A stretch of 64,000 nt of DNA from Hexactinellida sp. DTS-2022. Taxonomy: Eukaryota; Porifera; Hexactinellida. Shown piece after piece: positions 32,305 to 43,400 of the stretch. Location: assembly GCA_028753945.1 (NCBI GenBank), contig JAPNXP010000017.1, positions 1,364,001 to 1,428,000 of the forward strand, given 5' to 3'. Position numbers and translations under genes: made by a program. Numbering within the stretch: the stretch's first letter is position 1; every line of letters starts with the position of its first letter. The notes beneath the pieces were generated by a model. It made no database searches. It worked only from the letters and a program-made list of their open reading frames with translations, and was not told the origin of the DNA.

Positions 32305-32309
<5 letters not shown>
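32193..32309. repeat. Array hairpin 1 (near-perfect ~50-bp stem)
   Basis: The left arm AATCCAAAATTGCAGCTGTG.. through GGAGGCACTAT pairs with the right arm ATAGTGCCACAAAAGGAAC.. through CAGCTGCAATTTTGGATT. The two arms differ at only a few positions. The loop is about 20 nt and CCACCACC-rich. A long T-run (about 30 T) follows directly. Confidence 0.9.
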
Positions 32310-32339
<30 letters not shown>

Positions 32340-33300
32340 CTCCGTGTCGCCTCCCCAGGCTAAACCATAAGTGCTAGAGCTATGAGATTTTCAGGATAGG
32401 TGTCTGGTTGTTGATTAATGTGCACTTCGTGGCCTGATTTTTCAATTTCGACTTGGAAAATCTTTTAACGGGACTTTTAGCTTTTTTTGTCCCACAAGAA
32501 AATAAATGCAATAACAAGAAATTTTTTTGAATCATTAGTATCAGAAAAGTATTTTGCAACTGATAGCTCTTCACGATCTTTTTAATCCGTCCTCATTTTC
32601 CTGAGAATTAGGCTCAAAGTTGCCACAATTGACCCTTAACTTTCTAAAATCGTAAATTCATTAATATTCAATTATGCAATTATTTCGTGGTTTCGATGAA
32701 TAACTACTATTTAATATTTATGAATAATTCAATTGATTCAGTGTTATTTCGATTCAAGTTATTGTTGATATTATAATCACAATAAAGAATTCTAGTATAT
32801 ATGAATAATTAATTTACATTCAATAGCTATTACTATACAAATCAATTTCTGATATCATAGTTACAATAAGTATTATGTTGCAAATGAATAATTCAATTTG
32901 ATTCAATAGCTGCTACTATATAAATCGATTTCTAATACATAGTTGTATTAAAGTTTTCTCCTATATGAAAATTCAATTTAACTCAACAGTTATTCAATTT
33001 CAGAACGATTTCTGATATTCAAACATTGGATTAATGAGATGGGATTTCTATTTGTTTAAATATTTGTCTATGTGTGTGCTTGGTGCCCGAAATGTATTAG
33101 AGTGTAAGGGGGGGTTTATAACGCATTTATAATGGGAATATAAACTTAATCCCTTTTGTCATTCTAAGTGAACAAGTATGCTGATTTCAATTTCAAAACG
33201 ATAACTGATATATAAACAATGGATTATTGAGATGGAATTCTAGTTTATGACTATTCGTTTGTGTGCTTGTTTGGTGCCCGAATTGTATTAGAGTGATAGG

Positions 33301-33613
33301 CAGGGTTGCCGTGGGTATGGGAATTCCCATGGGGATCCCCATACCCATGGGAATGGGAATGGGAATCAGATTTTCCCCTGTGGGAATCCCCATAGGAATC
33401 CCCATGGGATATTCGAATATGGTTTCATTAGGTCATCCTTAATTAATATAGGCTTTACTATTGATACAAATCTGCTTTAGTAATTAAATTCGTTTTTATG
33501 TATATATTATACTCCCCTATTCAGTTTGAATAACCCATGAGGATTCCTTATGGGGATTCCCACAGGATTCCTATGGGAATGGGAACGGAAATTTTATCTC
33601 CAAGGCAACAGTG
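33301..33613. mobile_element. hAT-type MITE in array unit 2, 8-bp target duplication GTGATAGG
   Basis: The 313-bp insertion is flanked by GTGATAGG at 33293-33300 and 33614-33621. The other units show the uninterrupted site GTGATAGGGGG, which confirms the insertion. Ends are CAGGGTTGCC (left) and GGCAACAGTG (right). The left part is a run of GGGAAT/ATTCCC/CCCATGGGG palindromic motifs, which also recur at the right end. Confidence 0.92.
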
Positions 33614-33745
33614 GTGATAGGGGGGTCTTCTAATGGAAATATAAACTTAAACTCAAGATGGTTTAAGATAGAAAGAAGCATGAAATTTATCAAACGTTCC
33701 TTTGTCCCGTAACAAATTGATAAATGGGTGTAAACACCATGTGAC

Positions 33746-34012
33746 CAGGGGCGGATCCAGGGGGCCTGGGCCCACCCTTCAAAAATGAAATTGACTGAAA
33801 TTTAGCTGAAAATGACAAAATAATTAAGAAACTTCAGCCTCAAGTTTGAATTATGGCTCATTATAAACAAATTAGCGTTTAAAATGACTTCTGAGTGTAT
33901 ATAACCCAAAGAAAATCTGGGGGGTTACCCCCCATACCCCCTTATAAGTTGCTCACTACGCTCGCATTATTTCTTGAGCCCCCCCTTTTCAACATGTCTG
34001 GATCTGCCACTG
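33746..34012. mobile_element. hAT-like MITE in array unit 2, ends CAGGGGCGGATCCAG
   Basis: A 267-bp insertion with left end CAGGGGCGGATCCAG and right end CTGGATCTGCCACTG. It is flanked by GTGAC on both sides (33741-33745 and 34013-34017); the duplication may originally have been longer. Related units have no such sequence at this point. Confidence 0.8.
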
Positions 34013-34038
34013 GTGACGTTCAAGACATGGCGAAAAAA

Positions 34039-34154
34039 ATCCAAAATTGCAGCTGTGCGACAGAATGTTCCATTGGAGGCACTATCAATAGACCACCACC
34101 AAAATATAGTGCCACCAAAGGAACATACGTCGGCACAGGCTGCAATTTTGGATT
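34039..34154. repeat. Array hairpin 2
   Basis: Same hairpin as at 32193-32309 but with several arm changes (for example GTGCGACAGAATG on the left and CGTCGGCACAGGCTG on the right), which leave a less perfect stem. The loop keeps ACCACCACCAAAATATAG. Confidence 0.85.
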
Positions 34155-34160
34155 TTTTTT

Positions 34161-34290
34161 TTACTGTGCCGACTATACTATAGTATAGTGGCCCAGTATT
34201 GGTCTTAGTGCCTTGGATGTTTTTTTACTGTGCCGACTATACTATAGTATAGTGGCCCAGTATTGGTCTTAGTGCTTTGGTTTGTTTGTT
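34161..34290. repeat. Two more copies of the 63-bp palindromic module
   Basis: Two direct copies of the ACTATACTATAGTATAGT module, starting near 34161 and 34226. They lie between hairpin 2 and the start of unit 3, the same relative position as the three copies before unit 1. Confidence 0.85.
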
Positions 34291-35593
34291 TTTTTTTTTC
34301 TCCGTGTCGCCTCCCCAGGCTAAACCATAAGTGCTAGAGCTCTGAGATTTTCAGAATAGGTGTCTGGTTGTTGATTAATGTGCACTTCGTGGCCTGATTT
34401 TTCAATTTCGACTTGTGAAATTTTTTAACGGGACTTTTAGCTTTTTTTGTCCCACAAGAAAATAAATGCAATAACAAGAAAATTTTTAGAATCATTAGTA
34501 TCAGAAAAGTATTTTGCAACTGATAGCTCTTCACGATCTTTTTAATCCGTCCTCATTTTCCTGAGAATTAGGCTCAAAGTTGCCACAATTGACCCTTAAC
34601 TTTCTAAAATCGTAAATTCATTAATATTCAATTATGCAATTATTTCGTGGTTTCGATGAATAACTACTATTTAATATTTATGAATAATTCAATTAGATTC
34701 AGTGTTATTTCGATTCAAGTTATTGTTGATATTATAATCACAATAAAGAATTCTAGTATATATGAATAACTAATTTACATTCAATAGCTATTACTATACA
34801 AATCTATTTCTGATATCATAGTTACAATAATTTATTCTATTTATATGAATAATTCAATTTGATTCATTAGTATATAAATCGATTTCTAATACAATAGTTG
34901 TATTAAAGTTTTCTCCTATATGAAAATTCAATTTCACTCAACAGTTATTCAATTTCAGAACGATTTCTGATATTCAAACAATGGATTAATGAGATGGGAT
35001 ATCTATTTGTATAAATATTTGTCTATTTGTGTGCTTGGTGCCCGAAATGTATTAGAGTGTAAGGGGGGGGGGGGTTTATAAAGCATTTACGTATAATGGA
35101 AATATAAACTTAATCCCATATGTCATTCAAAGTAAGCGAGTATGCTGATTTCAATTTTAAAACGATGACTGATATACAAACAATGGATTAATGAAATGGA
35201 ATATCTATTAAATGACTATTCGTCTGTGTGCGTGTTTGGTGGTCGAATTGTATTAGAGTGATAGGGGGTTATAATAGGAATATAAACTAGATCCCTTTTG
35301 TCATTCTAAGTAAACAAGTATGCTGATTTCCAATTTTAAACAGTATATTAATATTCAATGGATTAAAGCAAATTAAATTAAATTGGAAATTTGTTTACTT
35401 AACTCAACTCAACTCACATTGCTGAAATAATTAACTATTTATATCATTTATTATCTATACATAATGAATGAATGGCATTAAACCCAAGATGGTTCAAGAT
35501 AGAAATAATTTAAAATCAACAATGGTTCCTTTGTCCCGTACAACTTGTTAAATGAGACTAAACACTATGAGGTGTTCATGACATGGCGAAAAA

Positions 35594-35710
35594 AATCCAA
35601 AATTGCAGCTGTGCCACAAGCGTGTTCCTTTGGAGGCACTATCAATAAACCACCACCAAAATATAGTGCCACAAAAGGAACATGCGTCGGCACAGCTGCA
35701 ATTTTGGATT
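35594..35710. repeat. Array hairpin 3
   Basis: Same arms and loop as hairpin 1, ending unit 3. The left arm has a small change (CCACAAGCGTGTTCC). It is followed by a short T-run and the start of unit 4. Confidence 0.88.
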
Positions 35711-37015
35711 TTTTTTGTTTTCTCCGTGTCGCCTCCCCAGGCTAAACCATAAGTGCTAGAGCTCTGAGATTTTCAGAATAGGTGTCTGGTTGTTGATTAA
35801 TGTGCACTTCGTGGCCTGATTTTTCAATTTCGACTTGAGAAAATTTTTAACGGGACTTTTAGCTTTTTTTGTCCCACAAGAAAATAAATGCAATAACAAG
35901 AAAAATTTTAGAATCATTAGTATCAGAAAAGTATTTTGCAACTGATAGCTCTTCACGATCTTTTTAATCCGTCCTCATTTTCCTGAGAATTAGGCTCAAA
36001 GTTGCCACAATTCACCCTTAACTTTCTAAAATCGTAAATTCATTAATATTCAATTATGCAATTATTTCGTGGTTTCGATGAATAACTACTATTTAATATT
36101 TATGAATAATTCAATTAGATTCAGTGTTATTTCGATTCAAGTTATTGTTGATATTATAATCACAATAAAGAATTCTAGTATATATGAATAACTAATTTAC
36201 ATTCAATAGCTATTACTATACAAATCTATTTCTGATATCAAAGTTACAATAAGTTATTATATTGTAAATGAATAATTCAATTTGATTGCTACTATATAAA
36301 TCGATTTCTAATACTAGTTGTATTGAAGTTTTCTCCTATATGAAAATTCATTTTCACTCAACAATTATTCAATTTCAGAACGATTTCTGATATTCAAACA
36401 ATGGATTAATGAGATGGAATATCTATTTGTATAAATATTTTTCTATGTGTGTGCTTGGTGCCCGAAATTTATCAGAGTGTAAGGGGGGGTTTATAACGCA
36501 TTTATAATGGAAATATAAACTTAATCCCATATGTCATTCAAAGTAAGCGAGTATGCTGATTTCAATTTTAAAAAGATGACTGATATACAAACAATGGATT
36601 AATGAAATTGAATATCTATTAAATGAGTATTCGACTGTGTGCGTGTTTGGTGCCCGAATTGTATTAGAGTGATAGGGGGTTATAATGGGAATATAAACTT
36701 AATCCCTTTTGTATTCGAAGTAAACAAGTATGCTGATTTCCAATTTTTAACAGTGTATTAATATTCAATGGATTAAAGCAAATTAAATTAAATTGGGAAT
36801 TTATTTACTTAACTCAACTCACAGTGGATAACATTGCTAAAATAATTAACTAAATAATATAATTTATTATCAATACATAATGAATGAATAGCATTAAACT
36901 CAAGATGGTTCTAGATAGAAATACACTTCAAATTCAACAATAGTTCCTTTGTCCCGTAACAACTTGTTAAATGAGTCTCAAACACCATGAGGCGTTCATG
37001 ACATGGCGAAAAAAA

Positions 37016-37132
37016 AATCCAAAATTGCAGCTGTGCGACAGAATGTTCCATTGGAGGCACTATCAATAGACCACCACCAAAATATAGTGCCACCAAAGGA
37101 ACATGCGTCGGCACAGGCTGCAATTTTGGATT
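37016..37132. repeat. Array hairpin 4
   Basis: Resembles hairpin 2 (GTGCGACAGAATGTTCC and CACAGGCTGCAATT arms), ending unit 4. Hairpins 2 and 4 therefore share changes that hairpins 1, 3 and 5 mostly lack, suggesting alternate unit types. Confidence 0.88.
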
Positions 37133-38215
37133 TAATTTTTCTCCGTGTCGCCTCCCCAGGCTAAACCATAAGTGCTAGAGCTCTGAGATTTTCAGAATAG
37201 GTGTCTGGTTGTTGATTAATGTGCACTTCGTGGCCTGATTTTTCAATTTCGACTTGAGAAAATTTTTAACGGGACTTTTAGCTTTTTTTGTCCCACAAGA
37301 AAATAAATGCATTAACAAGAAATTTTTTAGAATCATTAGTATCAGAAAAGTATTTTGCAACTGATAGCTCTTCACGATCTTTTTAATCCGTCCTCATTTT
37401 CCTGAGAATTAGGCTCAAAGTTGCCACAATTCACCCTTAACTTTCTAAAATCGTAAATTCATTAATATTCAATTATGCAATTATTTCGTGGTTTCGATGA
37501 ATAACTATATTTATGAATAATTCAATTGATTCAGTGTTATTTCGATGCAAGTTATTGTTGATATTATAATCACAATAAAGAATTCTAGTATATATGAATA
37601 ACTAATTTACATTCAATAGCTATTACTATACAAATCTATTTCTGATATCATAGTTACAATAATTTATTCTATTTATATGAATAATTCAATTTGATTCATT
37701 AGTATATAAATCGATTTCTAATACAATAGTTGTATTAAAGTTTTCTCCTATATGAAAATTCAATTTCACTCAACAGTTATTCAATTTCAGAACGATTTCT
37801 GATATTCAAACAATGGATTAATGAGATGGGATATCTATTTGTATAAATATTTGTCTATTTGTGTGCTTGGTGCCCGAAATGTATTAGAGTGTAAGGGGGG
37901 GGGGGGTTTATAAAGCATTTACGTATAATGGAAATATAAACTTAATCCCATATGTCATTCAAAGTAAGCGAGTATGCTGATTTCAATTTTAAAACGATGA
38001 CTGATATACAAACAATGGATTAATGAAATGGAATATCTATTAAATGACTATTCGTCTGTGTGCGTGTTTGGTGGTCGAATTGTATTAGAGTGATAGGGGG
38101 TTATAATAGGAATATAAACTTAATCCCTTTTGTCATTCTAAGTAAACAAGTATGCTTCCCGTACAACTTGTTAAATGAGACTAAACACTATGAGGTGTTC
38201 ATGACATGGCGAAAA

Positions 38216-38333
38216 AATCCAAAATTGCAGCTGTGCCACAAGCGTGTTCCTTTGGAGGCACTATCAATAAACCACCACCAAAATATAGTGCCACAAAAGG
38301 AACATGCGTCGGCACAGGGTGCAATTTTGGATT
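38216..38333. repeat. Array hairpin 5
   Basis: Last hairpin, ending the shortened unit 5. It resembles hairpins 1 and 3 on its left arm, while its right arm has CACAGGGTGCAATT. Array similarity ends just downstream. Confidence 0.86.
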
Positions 38334-38340
38334 TTTTTTT

Positions 38341-38945
38341 CTTAATTTTCAATAAATGATGGTGTTTTTTAATAAAATATGACGCAATCTCCCAAATATG
38401 GAAATTTTTCAAAATTGTTGAATCTTTTTGAAATTTTCAACATATTATTAGAAGACTATTTCTTCGCAGTAATAGTCTTTATTTTAATTATTTTGCAGAA
38501 GAAACGATCCTAATACGTCATTTCTAAATTCGAATTTTTTTCCAAAAAGACACTTTGGGCATAAAAATCTAAAAAATTTAATTTTTATCCTAGGAAGTCA
38601 AACTTTTTTTTAAAATGCTCAGTATATGTAGGCGCATGTTTTCAATCGCGGTTGTAAGGGCATTATAATACAAAAAAATTGAATTAGTAAACTTTTAATG
38701 CAAAAAAGTGGGATTTTTTTGACCAATTTCACAAAAATGACAATAACATAGAGTAGATTAAAGAAAAAGCACATTTAGGTCTGATTGAAAACATTGAGTA
38801 TTGACTCAGGTATAATTTATAATTGACATGTTTCGGGCTAAAAACTAAAATAAAAATTTTATGTAATTCTTTGGCTAGTATGGATTAGGCCTATATTGAC
38901 ATTGTCTAGTTCATAACTAAGGATATATACATAGTAGAACTCTAA
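38341..38945. other. AT-rich sequence between array and FN3 remnant
   Basis: Very AT-rich with many short T-runs. I see no open frame, repeat unit or RNA gene in it. Confidence 0.5.
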
Positions 38946-39389
38946 TATTTTCAGGGATATCTTAGATATATTAGTACTATCCAAAAACGCAATAAAAACA
39001 TTAGGTCGTCGGGTGTCAAAATATCAGTACAGAGCACCCTTAATCACCAATTCACCATACATACTTGTTTCCCTAAAATACCAGTTGAAAGCTACCCTCT
39101 AAGTCTATTTCACCCAGTTTCTAAGGATGAAAGGAACGGGATTATATATTATCTACCAAACGATACCTATCAAGCATCTAAGATAAATACCGATCTGCAT
39201 CCTATTAAAATTAACAGTAGTACTAGGACAAACTACACATTCGCAGACTTCTATCCTAGTGTGACGTACAACTTCAGTCTTCATCAGTCAACAATCGTTG
39301 GAAACGGTCCGAGATCATACGCCACCATCACAATGCCGGAAACTAACCCAACCGCTGCTCCAAGGGAAGCACTAATTACTAACATATAA
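38946..39389 (+). pseudogene. Fibronectin type III domain fragment
   Basis: An open frame from about 38946 (AG acceptor-like TTTTCAG just upstream near 38954) to TAA at 39387-39389. The second half reads as an FN3 repeat: DERNGIIYYLPND, NYTFADFYPSVTYNFSLH and VGNGPRSYATITMPE, matching the usual Y.F.V.A.N..G.GP.S pattern near the end of such domains. There is no start codon, no credible donor after it, and the domain's usual tryptophan is not evident. It is probably an orphan exon or relic of a cell-surface receptor or adhesion gene on the plus strand, facing the NAA25 gene. It could still be a functional exon of a gene whose other exons I failed to see. Confidence 0.55.
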
Positions 39390-39513
39390 ACTGGTTTTCA
39401 TGTACGTTGACTTAAATTAAAGCTCAAAAGTCCTTCATCTGATAACTAATATGACAAAACGTCCCTCTCTTTCCAGCAATGGCATTTCCACTTAAATTGG
39501 AAGCAAGCAGGCA

Positions 39514-39651
39514 TGGAATCAGTCCCACACTAAGAAGCTACCTGGAGATGTCATTGCAAACGGGAGAATCTCTGGAGACGGTAATGACAATCTAAGCATT
39601 GTTTCCGACAAAGATCAGTATATGGAGGAACCTGATTATTATAATGTGTAA
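39514..39651 (+). pseudogene. Receptor-tail-like remnant following the FN3 fragment
   Basis: A 45-codon plus-strand frame beginning WNQSHTKKLPGDVIANGR and ending DKDQYMEEPDYYNV then stop. Clustered tyrosines near the terminus (YMEE, DYYNV) resemble phosphotyrosine docking tails of animal receptors. It lies about 125 bp after the FN3 fragment in the same direction, but no transmembrane exon is visible between them. Assigning it to the same relic gene is inference. Confidence 0.35.
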
Positions 39652-39723
39652 TCTGAAAGTACTTTACCAGTAATGTAAGTAATAGTATCTCCTTAGATGT
39701 AGTGTTGTATAAACTGTAATTTA

Positions 39724-39805
39724 TATATGTCGCAGGCGAAATTGAGTTTCAGGCGAAAATGAGACTCAATCTCGCCTGAAAGTCAATTTCGCCTACAACA
39801 TATAC
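39724..39805. repeat. Near-perfect ~80-bp palindrome
   Basis: The left arm TGTCGCAGGCGAAATTGAGT.. and the right arm ..TCAATTTCGCCTACAACATA pair over about 36 bp with almost no loop. Each arm contains an inner repeat of CAGGCGAAA/TTTCGCCTG. It is likely a small fold-back element. Confidence 0.8.
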
Positions 39806-40055
39806 ATTTAAATATTTTGATTGTTTGTTTGGAGAGGTAATTTTTATTTGTGTTTTTGTTACTATATTAAAAAAAGAACTATTACTAGTTTTATATTTAT
39901 ACGTTAAAACCATAGATGAGCCAATTCAAAGTATAGTCGAAACCGGTTTTAAATAACCAATTCTTTACATGGAAATAAGTAAGCAAAATCCGATAGCTAG
40001 AATAAACCGATTGAAAATAAAACCAAATTGAAATTTCTTACACATTTAGAATAAA

Positions 40056-40222
40056 TGCAGTAGAACTTCATTAATACGAACACCAACGGACGGTAAAACT
40101 TGTTCGTATTAACCGGAGTAATACCCATTGAATAGCCATTGCAAGGAGCTGATTTGTGGAACTTTTTGTTCATCTAATCCGGAAATTCGTATTAACCGTG
40201 TTCATACTAACCAGGTTTTACT
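40056..40222. mobile_element. TIR MITE with CAGTAGAACTTCATTAATACG end
   Basis: Lies just beyond the 3' end of NAA25. The left end CAGTAGAACTTCATTAATACG pairs with the right CATACTAACCAGGTTTTACTG. Internal ACGAACACC and TTCGTATTAACC repeats are shared with the 2817-2989 family. Confidence 0.6.
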
Positions 40223-40450
40223 GGAAGTTAGTTAGAAAAAATAACGATTAGTTAGAAAAAACCGGTTTTGACTGTAATAAATTTCCGAAAGAGAATATTT
40301 GATAAACCGCTTTTGTTTAAACAATATCACAATTAATTCTAGAGCCAAATACAAATTGTATTCACTAATATTTAATCTAATACAATATACTATTCACGCT
40401 GATACTTGTATACCGAATTGTTAATAATAGCACTAATAAAAACAAACAAG

Positions 40451-43400
40451 TTATATCTGTTCCAGCAGTTTAATTCTGTTGTCAATTGTAAAACCAATCT
40501 TTTCAAGCGAAGATGTATAGCTGGAGGTCAGTTCTTGGAGAGAGCCTCTTCGCACTTCATAAGTCAGCTGTTGGAAAATGTAATATTGCATTGGAATACT
40601 TAGATATTGGTTTCCCAAACCTTTTTCCAACGAACGAATATTGAAATATATCCGTTCCTTTTGATAATAAAGTATTAAATAAAATTCAATATTCAAAATA
40701 CAGGCGAAAATAGTTTTTTAATTCAAAAATCATGTTGTTATTCAAAAGTAGCAACGAATACTCGTTTCGAAACGAATATTAATTGGAAACTAATGAAGTT
40801 AAACATCAACATTGGCGAAGCAGGTTTTTATTTGAAAAGGTGTTGGCCAATATATAAGTAATCCCAATTGCAATTGCATCTCTACAATGTCTGAATATGA
40901 AAATTGTGTAATAGAAGTTCTGTGAGTATAAGGAATAAATTTTAATGCAAACTGCTTTTCACTGAACAACATAGTACGTATACAGTTTAAGAACTGGAAA
41001 ATAAGCTATTTTATTGAGAGTTATTAGAGTAAAACTCACCGAACTACATTTGGGCTCAGTATTAGGTTGAATCTTGAGAAGATCTGTAAGAACGTAATCT
41101 AAATCAATTTCGTTGAAATAATTCAACGAATTAGAAACATAGCCTTGTAATTCCTTGCAAACAGGAATAAGTGTTGATTTAATGAATGTATTGATGACAG
41201 TCACAGCCTCTGATAAATCCTGAAAATATAAAATATATAACAGACAGACAGACAGAGTAGACTCTCGTTAATACGAACAGGGATAAGGCGAAATATCGAT
41301 AAAGGAGTACAAAGTTTATTTTCCATAGCTTATACAAATGCATGCAAGTGACTCTGATTAATACAAGTTTCCAGATAAACGAACAAATTCAGACGGCCTC
41401 TGGTGTTCGTGTATTAACGAGAGTCTACTGTATATAATGTTGTGTGCTTACTGGTAATTTCTGAGTTTGTTTAGTCTTCTTTGTCTTCTTAGCTTTAGGA
41501 GAGAGTAACGTATGGAGACACAGGATACATATATTGACTATACTGATGGTCTAGAGCAAACATGTACTAATATTATGGTTATTCCATAAAATCACCATGC
41601 ATACAGGCTACAGCTTAATAATATTCAGGATCTGTCATTAAAAAACTTACAAAGACAAGTGTAGTTATTTTTTCGACTGAGAGGAAAATTCTCTCCCACT
41701 TTCCAAGTACAAATTCTTCGCTAGTGATCTCCTTCAATATTTCTATTCAAATTAAATGTATTGAGACATAAATATAATAAGATAGATTAAGTTATACCTG
41801 TTAGAGGAACAGCCAGGGTTTCTAATGATTTCAGATCAATTTCTACCTTCCTGGATTCTAGAATAAATACATTTGTGCAATTAAAGTATTATTTGTAACT
41901 TTGTATACGAACAACAAAGTTAAAGTAGCTGTATTTATAATTAATGTGTAAATAGTATATACGTGCTAGAAAACACCGTACTACGCACCAGAAATAGACT
42001 TAATGACAGCCTGTGTCAGCTTAAAAGAACTCCTCAGAATGGTTGCGCTCTGTTTCGGAGGGATTAGTAGCTCCAGCATTGGGAGGGGAGGAGACCTCAG
42101 TTTAGCCTAACATGCAGGGGAATATAAATATAAACATTCAAGTATACATTAATATGGCAATAATTTCCAACTTATAGGCAGACTTGGTTATAACGTACCC
42201 CTCGGGAATGGAAAATAAGTACGTACTAACCGAGTTTACCCTACATAGAAATACATACTGCTTTATAAACTTGCTAAAAAAATTAGTACTTAGTAAGGCG
42301 AATTACTTACTAACCCATGTACATTATAACGAAGTTCTAATACGTATACGTATATAGAAAATGCATTTCCCATTAATTTTAATTGCCAATTGTGTTATCA
42401 GTGCAATTGCTATCAAAACACATGCTACGGTTGGTATGAGGAGCTAGGTCTCACCAATGAGAACGCAGTATTAGATTGTGCGGAAAGAGAGTACAAGGGA
42501 TGCGCCACAGCTGCTGCTATCTCTTCGTCAAACTTCTCAATTCCCTTTTCAAATAGAGACACGAATTCCTGCCACTTTATAGAGCCTTCGTTACCCGCTC
42601 CTCCCACTGTGTCAGCTAACACGCTACCTTCCAACTCGCAGTGCAGCAAACTCAGCTCCACTGCACTGCCGATGCACGTTATGAGAGCAGCGCGCGCTCG
42701 TAGCCAAATGCACTAAATACAGTGTTAATGGACAGGAATATATAGTCTATAAAATCATTAATTTGTCTAAATACAGTGAACTCCCGTTATAACGAAGTCG
42801 GATATAACGAAATAACCGCTTATAACGAAATGGAGATTTTCACCCAGAATACTAAATCTATTAATTATTATCCGTTTTCGGATATAACGAGAGTTGACTG
42901 TACTTTTATTGTTACGAAATTTTCTAAAAGAATTGAAATTGTTTGGCGAAATAATTAATCCAATAGTTTAGTGGTCAAAATAATTGAATTGAGTTGGTAA
43001 GAAAGGTTACTTTCCTTCTATAAACTATAAATAGAACTTACCTCAGCACTAAACGTGTCCTTTACATCACAGTCATTAAAACTCCTATTGAGTGGATAAG
43101 ATATTATAAGTAGCCTCTAGTAGGAATTACTTATTACTAGAGACAAACATATTTTCTAATGTTATTTTCGGGCACAGGCAAGGTCATTTTCACCGTTGCG
43201 AAGCCGGTTTTTATGATTGGTTGAAATATAAATAACCCCTCATTAGCAATATATTAATATTACGCATATTATATTGAAATAAATTATGTTCTTTGGGACC
43301 TTGTATTTCTATTAAATCGATTGATATTATATGACCCCAATATAATAATACAAATTACAGTACAAGTTATACTGTGGTACCTGTAAGAAGGCGAGTAGTC

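Larger units (their letters stand above)
30904..38340. repeat. Head-to-tail array of about five ~1.42-kb units
   Basis: A conserved unit start, TCCGTGTCGCCTCCCCAGGC, recurs near 30906, 32341, 34301, 35723 and 37142. Spacing is 1435, 1960, 1422 and 1419 bp; the 1960-bp unit is enlarged by two transposon insertions and two palindromic modules. Each unit has the same order: a moderately conserved start, about 1.1 kb of AT-rich sequence with ATTCAATT-type motifs, a G-run (as in AAGGGGGGGTTTATA), and a terminal hairpin followed by a T-run. Unit 5 has lost a block near 38155. Units are mostly alike, differing by point changes and short indels. A ~65-codon minus-strand frame recurs in four units but has no recognisable relatives. 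The array could be a macrosatellite or tandemly amplified transposon. Confidence 0.9.

Noticed and set aside
32380-37375. Recurring ~65-codon minus-strand frame in four array units (starting MKSYQLQNTFLILMI)
   Set aside because: Repeats simply because the units are copies; it is AT-rich, broken in unit 1, varies by indels around homopolymers and resembles no known protein.
30904-38340. CRISPR-like array
   Set aside because: Repeat units are 1.4 kb with no short spacers, and the genome is eukaryotic.
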